NCBI RefSeq assembly: GCF_002865645.1
Contig: NW_020194619.1
Coordinates: 744,001-808,000 of the forward strand
Source of the DNA: Hyaloscypha bicolor E
Taxonomy: Eukaryota; Ascomycota; Leotiomycetes; Helotiales; Hyaloscyphaceae
Direction: 5' to 3'
Length of the DNA: 64,000 nt
A model generated the notes under the pieces. That model was not told the DNA's origin and did not search any database. It worked only from the letters and a program-made list of their open reading frames with translations. Positions 20,756-32,009 of this stretch are shown one piece after another (position 1 is the first letter of the stretch; every line of letters begins with the position of its first letter). A program made the translations under genes and the position numbers.

Positions 20756-22910
20756 ACATACCCATTCTATGTCAACACCTGTAACCACACCACTCAATAT
20801 CATGTATGAACATCTAGCTGCATGCTTGAGAAGCCGCCGTTGTGTAAGCCACCACTTATCGGCCTCATTTGCTGGAACATGTGATCCGACAAACTTTAGA
20901 GCTAGCCTCGCCAAACCTTGATTCCATTCCTGATTTAATACATGAACCGTCCAGGAATGAACACAGCCATGCATGCTATACCCGCTTGACTCGATCCATC
21001 CCTGCGAATCCACGTTTGCATCCGCTAACCCGTGGTTACACAATACTCGAACTGCGCTATTAAAGCTTAGTTCATCTTTAGTTAGCTCCCGTATCCAGTT
21101 TGGATCCTCTGAATCGCTATGCCGAAGAAGCTCGAACCAGATATCCTGATTATCAAAGTATGCCCATAACTGAAGAAGCTTTGCCGAAAGTTCGTTCTGT
21201 TGCTTAACGTGGTTGAACGAAAGCTGCCAAGTAGAGTAAAGCGTTCGGTCCTCATATGAGCTAAGCTCTGGACTCGTCTTCTGGAGTTTCAGCCACGACG
21301 CCTTATATAGACGAAGATAGTCTGAGAAACTTATGGCTACTTGGTCAATGTATGCTCCAGCTGTAGCTAGTGCAAGAGGAAGTCCATCCAATTCCTTAGC
21401 AAGCTTAGTGGCATCGGGATCTAGTATTGAGATTAGAGCTATAGTAAAAATATCTAGAGTGCCATACCACTTCTTAGTCCTTCCCGTCTCGAAGCGTTTG
21501 ACAGAATCTCAAGACTATTACGTACATCCCCGAGCTTACGAATCTGGATAGGATGACCAAATATAACTTGCGATAACCGCGTTGTAATAATAATTGACCC
21601 TTGATAGGACTCAGGGAGGAATTTTCGGATATCTACGGCCGCAGGATCCATGTTTCCAGGCAATTTGGGATTATCGTAATTATCGTATATTATCAGCCAT
21701 CGCGTATTGTCAGACAGACTCAGCCATGCCTTAACAAAATCTACCATGTCGTCGAGGTTTTCATTTGTAGCAATGCTTAGCCGGCTGGCTAAGGGGTGTT
21801 CTCGTAATATTTTCCTGGCTGCTTTAGTAAAGCTCTGCTTTAAAGAATCCTCATCCTTAATATTTAGCCAGAATATTGCCGAGTAGCTATCCTTATACCG
21901 CTTTGCGTATGCAATACTAAGTTGTGTCTTGCCGATTCCGCCCAGACCGTGAAGAATAACTATTCGGCGAGAGCCGTCACTACTAAGTGTCTTGTATATC
22001 TCCACGAGCTCCGCTTCTCTGGCCACGAAGTATTCGATCTCAGGAACATTAGAGAGACTGAAGGTGACCGAGAAGTCCTCGCGTCTAATCCCTACTCTGG
22101 TCAGCGGCTTCCTAATAACCAAATGCGCTATTACTTTATATAGGTACTAGTGACAAAAGAGAAGGACCTACCCTTTGAAGCCTTGTTAATCTCCTCTCTA
22201 AGTCGCTTTAACGCCCTCTCTCTTCCTTCGCCATAGATCAGCGGCATCTTGATATCGAAAATTCCCAGTAGCGAGTATGCCATATCCTCTCTGCGAGTCG
22301 TCTCACGTTTTTCTGACCATGACATTCGCTCAGTAATACTGAAATTAGACAAAGAGTTTCCTCGTAGGGCTTTGACGGGAATTCCTGTTATCTCGCAGAT
22401 ATGTCGTTCTAGGGATGCCTTATTGCCTAGTAGCTCCCCCTCTTCTGAGAAGAATTCAACTGATGCCGGAGCAATAAGCTCTTGAAGGGTCCAGCGTCGA
22501 GTGAACCATATGCTCTTCCGAAATGTCGCTTCCCAATGTAACTCGCTGGACTTATTATCCGTATGGGAGGGAGGTCTCGAAACATCTGATAAATAGACGT
22601 AATATTTAGTCGCACCATGGTACCAGTGAAACATAGAGTTAATAGCCTCTGCGAGCTCGGTACTATTCGATTTGTCGACACAACAGGTGTCCACCCAGAA
22701 GTACGGCAAACCGTCATGCCTAGCTTGTTCTCCGCAGAACCGTATCTTACTATAGCCAGCCATTTTCTTGTCGGTACCATTCATTAGATCTGCCAAGGTG
22801 ACCTCCTCCGCTCCCCATCTGTGCGAAAGTATAGCATACTTGGGAATGTTGTCGTCAAAGAACTCGGTTAGGCTGAACTCGCCATCGTTGTTGTATGCTA
22901 GTAGACGCAT
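19925..22910 (-). CDS. NLR-like receptor: HET domain, NB-ARC NTPase, TPR repeats
   Basis: Three exons, high to low: 22910-22172, 22127-21468 and 21420-19925 (introns 22128-22171 and 21421-21467), 964 aa. Residues 1-246 are a HET domain with its three signatures: YAILSHRWG, YFWVDTCCVDKSNSTELAEA and FTRRWTLQELIAP. An NB-ARC NTPase follows with P-loop GLGGIGKT (about 307-314), hydrophobic WLIIYDNYDNP (Walker B), GSIIITTRLS and GLPLALATAGAYI (about 479-491). From about residue 690 there are six full 42-residue TPRs and a cut seventh, nearly identical at 126-bp DNA period. In fungi this architecture mediates non-self recognition, with the HET domain triggering cell death on activation. The stop at 19925-19927 is a TAA where the sibling repeats have CAA; the frame continues past it. 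The 44-bp first intron is short, so its 3' site is less sure. Confidence 0.88.
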
Positions 22911-23393
22911 TATTCGATCAGAAGGTCTGCAGGGAAGAGGCTCTTGTTCAGTATTGAACTATTGAGTCGGCATGCGTGCGAAGTTGTCTGTTGAGTTGGA
23001 AAAAGGACGTTGGATTCAGACTGGCGCACTCAGCTCGCAGCCTCGCGGCAATGGTGGGCATTGTTGTGCATCACTGCAAGCGCACAGGGCCTGCCAATCG
23101 CTAGGGGTCACCGCAGGAATTCATAGCTGGCCTAGGATATTCGAAATTTACGCTCGATCGAGCCATGATTTGTCCTTGTCGCTGAAGGAGCATCTTAAAG
23201 GACAGTAAAGTAGGTAATAGAAGTCTAGGAGCCAGAATCTGCCTTGGATCAGCCGTTTAGGTGGTGTCCGAGCTTCTGATACTTTCGTACTTTGGGAACT
23301 TCTTAACCTTAATCCTTAGGCAGACGTTTTACTGTCTTTTGCAAAGTCAGCTTTGCCTAATTGAGTCAGCAAACGCCGGGAAGGGTGGCTCTA
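22911..23393. other. promoter region of the NLR gene
   Basis: No ORF with support. Pure intergenic sequence up to the MITE. Confidence 0.5.
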
Positions 23394-23645
23394 CATCCGG
23401 GTAAAAAGTGGCCGATTTTTGGCCGGTGCGTAAAACACTAAATACCTTGTAATTATATTAATTAATATCTAGTTATTTGCCCACCAGCTCTCCTACAATC
23501 GTGTAGTCTTTTACAGTAGAAATTATACATGTTTTGAATTGTCTGCTGGTTTATTTCCTCTCGAAAAGTTGACGAAACCGAACTATTGCAGCCTTATTTG
23601 GTGTTTTGCATACGGGCCAAAAATCGGCCACTCTTTACCCGGGCG
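23394..23645. mobile_element. 252-bp MITE with ~50-bp terminal inverted repeats and TA target duplication
   Basis: The left end (23394-23442) and the reverse complement of the right end (about 23594-23645) both read CCGGGTAAARAGTGGCCG, then ATTTTTGGCC, then a variable stretch and AAAACACYAAATA. Each end is flanked by TA (23392-23393 and 23646-23647). The AT-rich middle has no ORF. Size and TA duplication fit a Tc1/mariner-type miniature element. Confidence 0.85.
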
Positions 23646-23688
23646 TAAAGAGCAGCTAGCACCGGGCAAGCTAATGCAAGTCGAATGC

Positions 23689-23782
23689 TAGCTAGCCATA
23701 ATAGTGCTAGTCTCCTTAGAAATGTGGGTCGACTCAAACATTATTGATTGTTCGGAACTGAAGCCGATTTCGAATTCTGCTA
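23689..23782 (-). repeat. right imperfect inverted repeat of the HET-NLR segment
   Basis: Reverse complement matches 19007-19097 as described for the left copy. Flanked outside by TA. Confidence 0.75.
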
Positions 23783-24881
23783 TACAGTAAATTCTGCTAA
23801 GCGCGGTTCTTTTCGGAAGATTCAGAGGGTAGGCATCGATTCTGTTTTCTCGAGAAAACTTTCACATCACCGCAGCAAGTCTTGCGTACTAGGACAGGAT
23901 CCTTGAAAGTCCCATGTTTCTTCTGATCATAGTGACAAACGCCCGGCTCGTTGCTGAAGTCAATACTACTGTAGAATAAACTCAAGTAGATGGTGAGACG
24001 ACTATGATTGTCCATCAGGTTGCCAGGTATTTGCTAGATACCCCCAATCTACCAAGTGAATTCTGTGCTGCGAAGGACAACCCAAGTATCTTACTTCTGA
24101 TTTTTTCATCTGAAGGGCAATAGTCACCCAGCCTATAGAATACCCTCCAAGGAGGATGAATCCGGGATCAAAATTTCCCGGAAGTTAATAGTGAATCGTG
24201 ATCCCGTTGGTTTTATTGAACGTCGCCTCAATGCCCCAAAGCTCTGGGTCATTAAGAGTGCCATCGAGGATAGAGAGTAACCTTGAAGTTAAAAGTTTCT
24301 AGTATTTCATAGTTGAGAGAGAATTTGTGTTGCACGTCGGTTCAATGTTCCGAATCTTCCGGGACAATGAAGCCACAGCTACCAAATATCCTGCCTTTAG
24401 ATGGAAATGGGCGAGGAGTAAGTGGTTTTTATCCTATTTCTCTGGGAGCACTTCAATTTCCACTAGGATGCTTAGCCATCATGATTAAACAATAAAATGC
24501 AGAGACCAGTGGAAAAGAATAGATACACAACGAAACTTCGCGGCAGCAGCTAGGTAGAACTCTTCCCGTCGGGCCTGGTCATCACTAACACAAGACTTGA
24601 ACCACTGAGGTAATTAAACACGGGCCGCTACCTATGATACTAGGTAATAAACAAGGTAGTTTGATTACAGCAAATATAACGGATACATCCTGTCACATCT
24701 TCTCACTCGACAAGGAAGAAAGAAAATGTCTAAACAGAATAACAGCACCATCTGCACCCTCGCTCTTTAGAGCCAAAAACTGCAAAGCAAAAAATCGCTG
24801 GGTTGTTTCCGACTGATCAGCTCCGGCCGATTCTAAACTCCAGCACTCCCAAATCAGAACCTCATTACATCATGAACTGGT
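23783..24881. other. intergenic
   Basis: Small frames only. No family signal, RNA gene or clear repeat was found. Confidence 0.5.
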
Positions 24882-25670
24882 CTAAGCGACCCTGGGGTCT
24901 TTCGGGCCAAGAATGTCATCGACGAAGCCACTCCAAAGCTCCTTAAATACACCCGGCTCCTTATCCTCAATTACCAGAGGCTTGGTAAAGGCCCCAGTCA
25001 ACTGTGTAATATCGACATCAAGCCCATCATTGCCAACGACTTCGCTGATCGTAGCCGGCGCGATATCTTCAGGATGACTTGCAACAATGCTAATCTCTGG
25101 CCCAGGAAGAGCCGCATCGAGTTCTTCTAACGAATGGCCTGAGTCTGGAGATCTGTTGGGAGTGTAGTTGTCTGGGAGGAGAGGGACTCGGAGTTTGGCG
25201 AATGGGTTTCGAGGCGGAGGTTTGGGAATCTCGGGAAAGAAGAAGAAGTCAATGGTGGATGAATCGTGAGCTACTTGTTTTGGAGCCGATGACCTGAATC
25301 CTTGCATTAAGGGGACGGTCTTGTAGACTGGTGCGGGTTGGGCGGAGATAGGGCGATGACCATCGGACATCGTGGAGAAGCCATGAGATCCGACAAGATC
25401 ATGAGCTGCGAGACGGTCGACAAGCTAGATCATGTCAATTGAGTGATGGAATCATTGGAGAGGATCCTATATCACCTCTGCCTTGTTGCCGCTCGAATTC
25501 AGCTTTCGCTGTTTGCACTCTGCTCTGAGATCCTTCAGATTGCGGGGTAAATATCTCGATGCACGCGCCTGGGAGTCGAGAAGACTCGACGGACGACCAG
25601 CGTTCGCACTGGAGCTGATCCTGCGCAAGGCATGGGCGAACTTGGCCACCGGGGGTGTTACTCTCGACAT
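24882..25670 (-). CDS. mitochondrial SAP-domain protein (Aim34-like)
   Basis: Two exons, high to low: 25670-25476 and 25424-24882 (intron 25425-25475), 245 aa. Residues 1-40 are rich in Arg, Ser and Ala with no acids before Asp 32, as in a mitochondrial presequence. Residues 41-75 form a SAP helix-turn-helix (LPRNLKDLRAECKQRKLNSS, then GNKAELVDRLAAHD), split by the intron after KAE. The remainder is Pro-rich and acidic, with the segment STIDFFFFPEIPKPPPRNPF. Yeast Aim34 is a mitochondrial SAP protein of similar size whose loss affects mitochondrial inheritance; orthology is inferred from architecture only. Confidence 0.8.
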
Positions 25671-26790
25671 GGCGGTGATGTAGTTGAGGATTTGATGAGA
25701 TAACGGGAGATTGGAGGTAAGACCTGGCAGACGATCACGGGATTCCGTATGGAAGCGAGGATTGCAAAATGAAGTGGAAGATGAGCAAGACGGCGGGTGG
25801 CTGCCAATTGATAGGAATCCGCCGAAGAAAGCGAAAGCCACAAGGTGAGACAAGGAGGACTTGCTTAGAGCTTGACGGCTGTCGTGGGTGACATGCCGTG
25901 GGGCGAGAGGTGAGAGGTGAGAGGTGAGAAGTCGTTGAACCTGATACTCTTCGGACCTGGACGTTGAGCTCAACAACGAAGCGACCCCCGAGTACCTGGC
26001 AGGGGAGCTCTCGGCAACGTCTCCACTTCCCAACTCCCCGGCGGCGGCGGCGGCGGCGGTGAGCGAAGCTTGAAGCTTGCTGAGGCGGCGGCTGGCTCTC
26101 GGACTCCAATCCACAGTTCACCGCGACATCATACGAACTTCGAGGCAGCGAGGGAGTGAAGAATGTCCTTAAGCGTAGCCGCCCTTTTGTTCAATTGGAC
26201 CCTTTTGCTCACGCACTTCCTGCGAAGAGAGACAGGCATCTTCGCGGATCCCCAGCCTTCAGTCCGGCTTGGTCTGCTTGGCTTGCCTCTGTACCGTTCG
26301 GCAACTCTCCTGGGCCTCAAAGTGGAGCCTGCGTTTCTCGCAAAAGAGTCGCATCACTCTTCTGTCTCAGAGCATGCCACAATACAGTTCAGTCCGTCAT
26401 AGTGACTGTCTCATCGAGTATTATTATATTATCCGGGAGATTCGCGATCGAGTCTCTCCAAGGGATATCGCCAAGTAAAGCATGCTTGATGCAAGAGAGC
26501 TTTGGCCGGCTCCAACACATGCGACAAGTACGAATATGTACAGCCAAATCATCCTCGTCCGTCTTAAGGCCACGCCGATACTACGCCGAAGCCACCAGCC
26601 TCTCCACCCTCTTCAATAGATTCACCGAGTGTCCCTGTGGTCGTCAGACATCCATGTGGTATTTCCGGATTCCCGCGGTGCCTTCACTCCTATCCCCACG
26701 AGGCTTTTGGTATCTCCGTACCGCTATCTCATCCATCGGCTGACACGCTCTCTACAAAGAATAAAGATCCTAGCCACGCATCGGCTTCGT
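25671..26790. other. intergenic: promoter of the SAP gene and 3' flank of ICE2
   Basis: Both neighbours are on the - strand. A (GAGAGGT)3 array lies at 25906-25930 and a (GGC)n run at 26039-26058. A 195-codon + strand frame at 26156-26743 lacks family signals. Confidence 0.5.
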
Positions 26791-28153
26791 TCAGTCAGTC
26801 TTCCAGTGACCGGTGAGAGACCCATCGACGTCCTCCTTTCCCAGATACAATTCCAATGCGTACAGTGCCATTGTCGCCGCAACATTGATCCAACGCCAAA
26901 TGTTTCCACCAGCGTCCCCGCCTTGCATTGTCCACCACTCACTGCCGTTCCCTTCAGCTGATGTAGTAGAAAAGTGTTGCATCAACAAACTAGTATAGAC
27001 AGCAACGAGAATGCTGGGGCTGAACCAGCTGAGAAGCCCCAAGATCTTCCCCGCCCCATCACTGTCGTCAAGACTCGGTTCTTGCGACAGAGCTCGAGCT
27101 CCAGATTCTCGTACGGCCGGGATAATGCGAGTGGCTGCGTAGAAAACGAATATCCGGTACGCGAGGGAGATGATTACTGATGGAGTGATCGTCTGGAAAG
27201 CCGCGTAGAGGAATGTAAAACCCGAGTGTACCGCCGAAGGTAGGGTCGAAAGCATGTAGACTAGCGTTGAGTATGATGCCATTATGATGGGAGGCAGTGG
27301 AGGAAAGTCAGGTTGCGCAGGTGGTGGGGTCGGTTCAGACGCTGAAGGCATGTAATCCGTAAAGATCTGATAGATGCACAGCACAACGTATGCGAAGAGA
27401 AGAGAGCTCTCCACCGGGTTCCCCCTCCCGCTCCCAATTCCCCAGGCACAGAGGAACACAGCGCAGGTTATCGTAACGCCAATAAGCGTGGCATCAACAT
27501 TACCGATCTCCGGGAAATTGGTAATCCGCCACAAGAAATAAACGGAGCTGGAGATGATCGAGGCAGACAAGACTAACAGGCCGATCTGGAAAACATCAGC
27601 AAAACTGAAGACGAATATGGGGCGGGATACCTACCATCCAGGTATCGCTTCTGCCACGGTTGACAAGCCATCTCGTTATTTGACCTGCAGCCTGTATCAC
27701 CAACAAACTGCAGAATCCTTCAGCGAGCTGAAAGAAAGGGGTTGAATATCTGAGCAGCTTGTCCCATGTGCCAACCGTCAACATCTCGAGTAACCCCCCC
27801 GACCCGAGGATCCATTCCTTGACCGTTGCATTTTGGGCCCTCTTCCCATCAAACGTTTTCGCGACCCAGTCCCTTGAACTGTTGGAATCGACCGCAAATC
27901 GATTCATGCTCCATATTAACAGCCCTGGCAATAGAATCCACTGTGCCATGCCGATCATCTGTACTATGGCCCATCGTATCCTTGAGTGGTCTGGAGTAGC
28001 TAGCCTGATGGTCGAATAGAAGAAGTAAAAGTAGAACAGGCTCAGCGAAAACGCGAGCCCACACTCCCTCCCTCCCACATCGAAGGCTATAGGTATCGAT
28101 AGGATGATCGAGAGGAGGAAGATCGCGGAGGAGAGAGCACGAAAGAACCACAT
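26791..28153 (-). CDS. ICE2: ICE2 family ER membrane protein
   Basis: Two exons, high to low: 28153-27635 and 27585-26791 (intron 27586-27634), 437 aa. The chain is strongly hydrophobic with about eight to ten membrane segments. The first is WFFRALSSAIFLLSIILSIP, followed by the family motif AFDVGGRECGLAFSLSLFYF. FQLAEGFCSLLVIQAAGQIT and RWLVNRGRSDTWM, just before the intron, are also family marks. Yeast Ice2 sits in the endoplasmic reticulum and supports cortical ER inheritance and membrane-lipid supply during growth. A Pro-rich loop (EPTPPPAQPDFPPLPP) lies in the second half. Confidence 0.88.
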
Positions 28154-29126
28154 CGGCGCAGCAACGCCGGAGCGTACGTTGAAGCGCGCCCAACTTGGTT
28201 TCCTTGTGATTCCGTCCCTGGGGCTTGATCGCCAGGTCGGTAGGATCGAATAAACGCGTCAACGAGGTGTTGGAATGGGTGTCTGCTAGGAGCTCCGCGC
28301 TTTGTAGGCTGCTCGCGGGTGTTATGGTTGCCCTCCCGCGATCGAAAAGAGGAGCTTCTTATCAGACGTTTCGAGGCGCCTCAGGTCTTTATTTGCACGC
28401 GAAAAACTTGCAGACGAGCGTGATAGCTGTGCAACGCGAGCCGCCGGGACGATGCCTATGATCTTCTGGAAATGATAGAAGTATGAAGATGGTCATACAG
28501 GAGTTGCCTGGGCGGGCAGCCTCACTGAGGATTGCACCCAAATGACCTTGTGCTGTCGCGTGCTTGAAGAAGACTGGGGTCTGAGCCGATAACAATTTAT
28601 CGACTGCGATTCGGGCCCTGAGGTTCGGGGATTTCGGATCGGTGGCGTTCACGCCTCGGGAGGAGCAAGTGAATAATGGGAAGAGAAGTTGGTAGGTAGG
28701 AAGGCTGGAGCAGGTAGGTATGCCTTCAGGGCAGGACAGGATAGGCCGCTAACGGACAGCTTTGCAAGATCCGGAGCACTGCTGTACAAGCAATTTTCTC
28801 GAAAATTAAGAAGCCTGTCCTGAGTCTCTCTCAAAAGTGGACAACGAAAGCGGCACTAGTTAGCGACTCCACTAGAACCCACGGTTTTCACCGAATGTTC
28901 TTTCACTCGAAAGGAATCGCAGAATTGAACCGAAAGGTCTTTTCTTTCCTGCATTTTGGGGAGGATTTCTTTCTCTGGTGCCGCTTTTACCGCCTGCATG
29001 TTCCTACTTGCTGTAACCTGCCTGCATCAGCCGCAGTCGAACTTCTGAAATTCTGCCATCCTTCCCGAAAACAACCTCTAAAATACTGCCAGGCAACTAC
29101 ATATCCGTCACCCCTTAACTCCTTGC
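28154..29126. other. divergent promoter region between ICE2 and MYG1
   Basis: The two genes face away across 973 bp. No gene recognised inside; no factor sites assigned. Confidence 0.5.
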
Positions 29127-30194
29127 ATGTTCCGTAACACTCTTCGTATGGCAGCAGCGAAGAGATTCAAAATGTCTCCTCTCACAATCGGCACTCACAA
29201 TGGCCATTTTCACGCGGATGAAGCTCTCGCCGTCTACATGCTCCGTTTGCTGCCCACCTACCACTCCTCACAGCTCATCCGGACGCGGGATCCTACCCTT
29301 CTCCAGACCTGCCACACCGTTGTCGACGTCGGCGGTGAGTATGAACCATCCACGAACCGCTACGACCACCATCAGCGTACCTTCAACACTACCTTTCCAA
29401 ACCGCCCAACCAAGCTTTCTTCTGCCGGCCTTGTCTACCTACACTTCGGAAAAGCAATTATTGCGCAGCACTTGAATGTCTCGGAGGATGCTGCAGAGGT
29501 CACAGTCATTTGGGAGAAGGTGTACGAGAGCTTTATTGAAGCGTTAGATGCGCACGACAATGGAATCTCGGCATACGACCCAAAGGCGATTGCTGCTGCC
29601 GAATTGAAGAAGAATTTCAGTGACGGAGGGTTCACTTTGGGTGCTATGGTGGGAAGACTGAACCCAAATTGGAACGACCCCACACCCTCAGATCTAGTTG
29701 AAGCGCAGAAGGTGGAGGATGAGAAATTCTTAGTCGCGAGCACGAGGATCGGTGAGGAATTCTCGCGGGATCTGGATTACTACACTAAGGCTTGGTTGCC
29801 TGCCAGAGGAATTGTGCATAATGCATATGCCAAGCGGTTGGAGCATGATAAGAGCGGGAGAATATTGGTGTTTGAGGGACAATCTGTGCCGTGGAAGGAC
29901 CATCTCTACACTCTCGAGGAAAAGGAGGGTGGAGATGCAAAGGTTCTCTATGTTTTGTACCCAGAGAAGCCCACGCTAGACGCCAAGTGGAGAATCCAGG
30001 CCGTTCCAGTCAGCAAGGATTCCTTCGAGAGCAGGAAGCCATTGCCCGAAGCATGGAGGGGCTTCAGAGACGAGAAATTGGATGAGATCACGGGAGTTGA
30101 TGGAGGGGTCTTTGTTCACGCTGCAGGATTCATTGGTGGAAACAAGAATTTTGACGGTGCCAAAAAGATGGCCCTCAAGGCGCTTGACCTGTGA
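29127..30194 (+). CDS. MYG1: MYG1 family exonuclease/metal-dependent hydrolase
   Basis: Intronless, 355 aa, ATG at 29127; in-frame ATGs at codons 8 and 16 could give a shorter form without the leader. The first ~18 residues are basic (MFRNTLRMAAAKRFKM), compatible with optional mitochondrial targeting. The DHH-like metal centre is clear: GTHNGHFHADEALA (about 22-35), VVDVGGEYEPSTNRYDHHQR and ALDAHDNG. The C-terminal half has the family ends PEAWRGFRDEKLDEITGVDG and FVHAAGFIGG. In animals MYG1 is a 3'-5' RNA exonuclease acting in both nucleus and mitochondrion; the fungal role is assumed similar. Confidence 0.93.
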   Translation: MFRNTLRMAAAKRFKMSPLTIGTHNGHFHADEALAVYMLRLLPTYHSSQLIRTRDPTLLQTCHTVVDVGGEYEPSTNRYDHHQRTFNTTFPNRPTKLSSAGLVYLHFGKAIIAQHLNVSEDAAEVTVIWEKVYESFIEALDAHDNGISAYDPKAIAAAELKKNFSDGGFTLGAMVGRLNPNWNDPTPSDLVEAQKVEDEKFLVASTRIGEEFSRDLDYYTKAWLPARGIVHNAYAKRLEHDKSGRILVFEGQSVPWKDHLYTLEEKEGGDAKVLYVLYPEKPTLDAKWRIQAVPVSKDSFESRKPLPEAWRGFRDEKLDEITGVDGGVFVHAAGFIGGNKNFDGAKKMALKALDL

Positions 30195-30518
30195 TGAACT
30201 GTTCCTGCATAGAAGCATGGCGAGGCGTTGGAGAACGGAAAATATACCTGCATTATCGGGGCGGCATGCTACTGAAGATATCACTTATAGATCTTCGAAA
30301 CGAGACCATGTGAAAGCTAATATAAAAACTCATATAAAAACAGTCTCTTTGTTTTTGTGTCAGGTAGGTGCGCATCGCGATACAGTCATCAAACATGTAC
30401 AGAGGAAGGTCGGTCCCAAGCCCAATAAACCATCATAGCCTCATAACGCCAGCGCCAGCCATCGTTCATAATCCTAAGGTACGTCATAAACATTGCCTTC
30501 ATACCGTATCCAGCCAAC
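30195..30518. other. convergent 3' flanks of MYG1 and IGO1
   Basis: Only 3' untranslated sequence expected. Nothing else seen. Confidence 0.5.
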
Positions 30519-31052
30519 CTATCTTCTGATCGGAATGCCTTCCTTCGCCGGCGGTGGGCTGACACTGTCATTTGCTCTCTCGGCCTTGTTCTCCTTCTCA
30601 TCCAACTCGTCTACACTTGTCTCCCGGTTCAAGAAGCTGCTCTCCTTCACCGGGCTACCACTTTGAAGACCAGCAACGCCTCCGTGTTGAATGTTGCCAT
30701 TCCCGCTGCCTCCTTGGCTTGCAGCTCCTACACCGGGAGAGGACAGGTGCGGGATGTTTTCGGGGAGAGGGTGCTGGGAGCCAACACTGCCCGTGTCGAC
30801 TGAGCTTGCCTTGCCAGCCTTGGAGAGAGCGTAGTCACCAGAGTCGAAATACTTTCGCTCCTTGAGGTGTTTGGCAAGGTGATCGGACTTGGAGGGGAGC
30901 TTGCCATAAAGGCGGAAGAGTCGTTGCTCGTCGGGAGAGAGGGACTTGCATATAGTTAGCTAACAAATCATCTAAAACTCGGAATTTGGGCCCGATCTGT
31001 GGTGATAAGGACGTACGCTGATGTCGACCTTGTTCTTTTGGTGGGGGTTCAT
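30519..31052 (-). CDS. IGO1: endosulfine family PP2A inhibitor (Igo1/ENSA)
   Basis: Two exons, high to low: 31052-31017 and 30944-30519 (intron 30945-31016), 153 aa. The first exon encodes only 12 residues. The endosulfine core is SSLSPDEQRLFRLYGKLPSK to KERKYFDSGDYALSKAG. FDSGDY (45-50) holds the Ser that Greatwall/Rim15-type kinases phosphorylate to turn the protein into an inhibitor of PP2A-B55. In yeast this stabilises mRNAs and promotes quiescence on nutrient loss. The C-terminal 90 residues are disordered, Ser/Gly-rich, and end in acidic and basic patches. Confidence 0.93.
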
Positions 31053-32009
31053 CGTGAAGTTTTCTTGTGCACGTGTGGGTTTGATGTGAAGAGCTTGCTC
31101 GATTATTATGGGACTCTTCGGGAGATCGTGTAATTGCTCTGATGGTTTATTATGACTCGAGGTTTCGTTGCGTTGTCGATGACGTTCCCTGCTCCGTTGG
31201 TTGCCCTAGTGCCCAGCAGCGGGGTCAGACTGATCGCGCGTCGAAGGAAAGACGGGGAGGGGTCGCAGTCGTAAAACAGCTTCAAAGATTTGCGATATGG
31301 CAATTGAGGGCTGGTCCCCTAAGGAATGGAGACAAAGTGCTGTACGCTTCGGTTTCGAGGTTCGGAGAATGGAATTGGAGTTGGTCTGGTCGACGTTTAA
31401 GTCGACGTTGTGGATCGGATAAGGCAACTTTTCTAGAGGATCTTCCATTCGCTTAAAAGCGGAGGGACAGGCACTTTTGAGCACTCACGGCTTCACTTGC
31501 ATTAAATTCCACAACGGGCTATTTTCAGCCTGAAACTCGCCGGATTGATTGGAGATTGACTGTCAGTGACGTAGGTGTCACCTTTTCCCGGCTCATCCCA
31601 AAGTTACATTCCTACTTCTGTCACGGATCGAACCTGACTTCCCCAGACTCCGGGCAAGATTGTGGACGAGCATCATTGGCCAAACGCAATCACGAGACAG
31701 CAAAGGCTCAGTGGACCTCCCAGACGAGCTCCCGCTCATCGTATGATAATTCGTGTGTTCGTCTGTGCTTGGAGGTAAGGCAAGGGATCATTGCACGAGT
31801 CAGACGTGCAGATTCTATCCAGATTCTAAGCTCCTCGAGGCATTCGGGACTGGCTTATTACCTCACAACGAACGAAAGACTGTCCCTGAGGCTATCGGAG
31901 CACGCCTTGGACTGGCCTCTTTGAACGCACCAAATCGTATCTTTGCTGCGAGTTATTTGATAATAGTCCAGAGCATTGGTTGTCACGCTTTGCAGAGTTG
32001 CCCACCCCA
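31053..32009. other. divergent promoter region between IGO1 and SFM1
   Basis: 957 bp, no supported gene. A 122-codon + frame at 31556-31924 lacks any family motif. Confidence 0.5.

Larger units (their letters stand above)
19007..23782. mobile_element. 4.8-kb segment bounded by inverted repeats, carrying a HET-NLR gene
   Basis: Bounded by the imperfect ~92-bp inverted repeats at 19007-19097 and 23689-23782, each preceded outside by TA. No transposase is visible between them: the only intact gene is the HET-NB-ARC-TPR gene, plus a nested MITE at 23394-23645. It may be one non-autonomous element that captured a gene, or two solo elements of one family inserted in opposite directions. Confidence 0.45.

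Noticed and set aside
26156..26743. 195-codon + strand frame between the SAP gene and ICE2
   Set aside because: Ser/Arg/Cys-rich without motifs or splice logic, and it lies in the promoter/terminator interval of two well-supported - strand genes.
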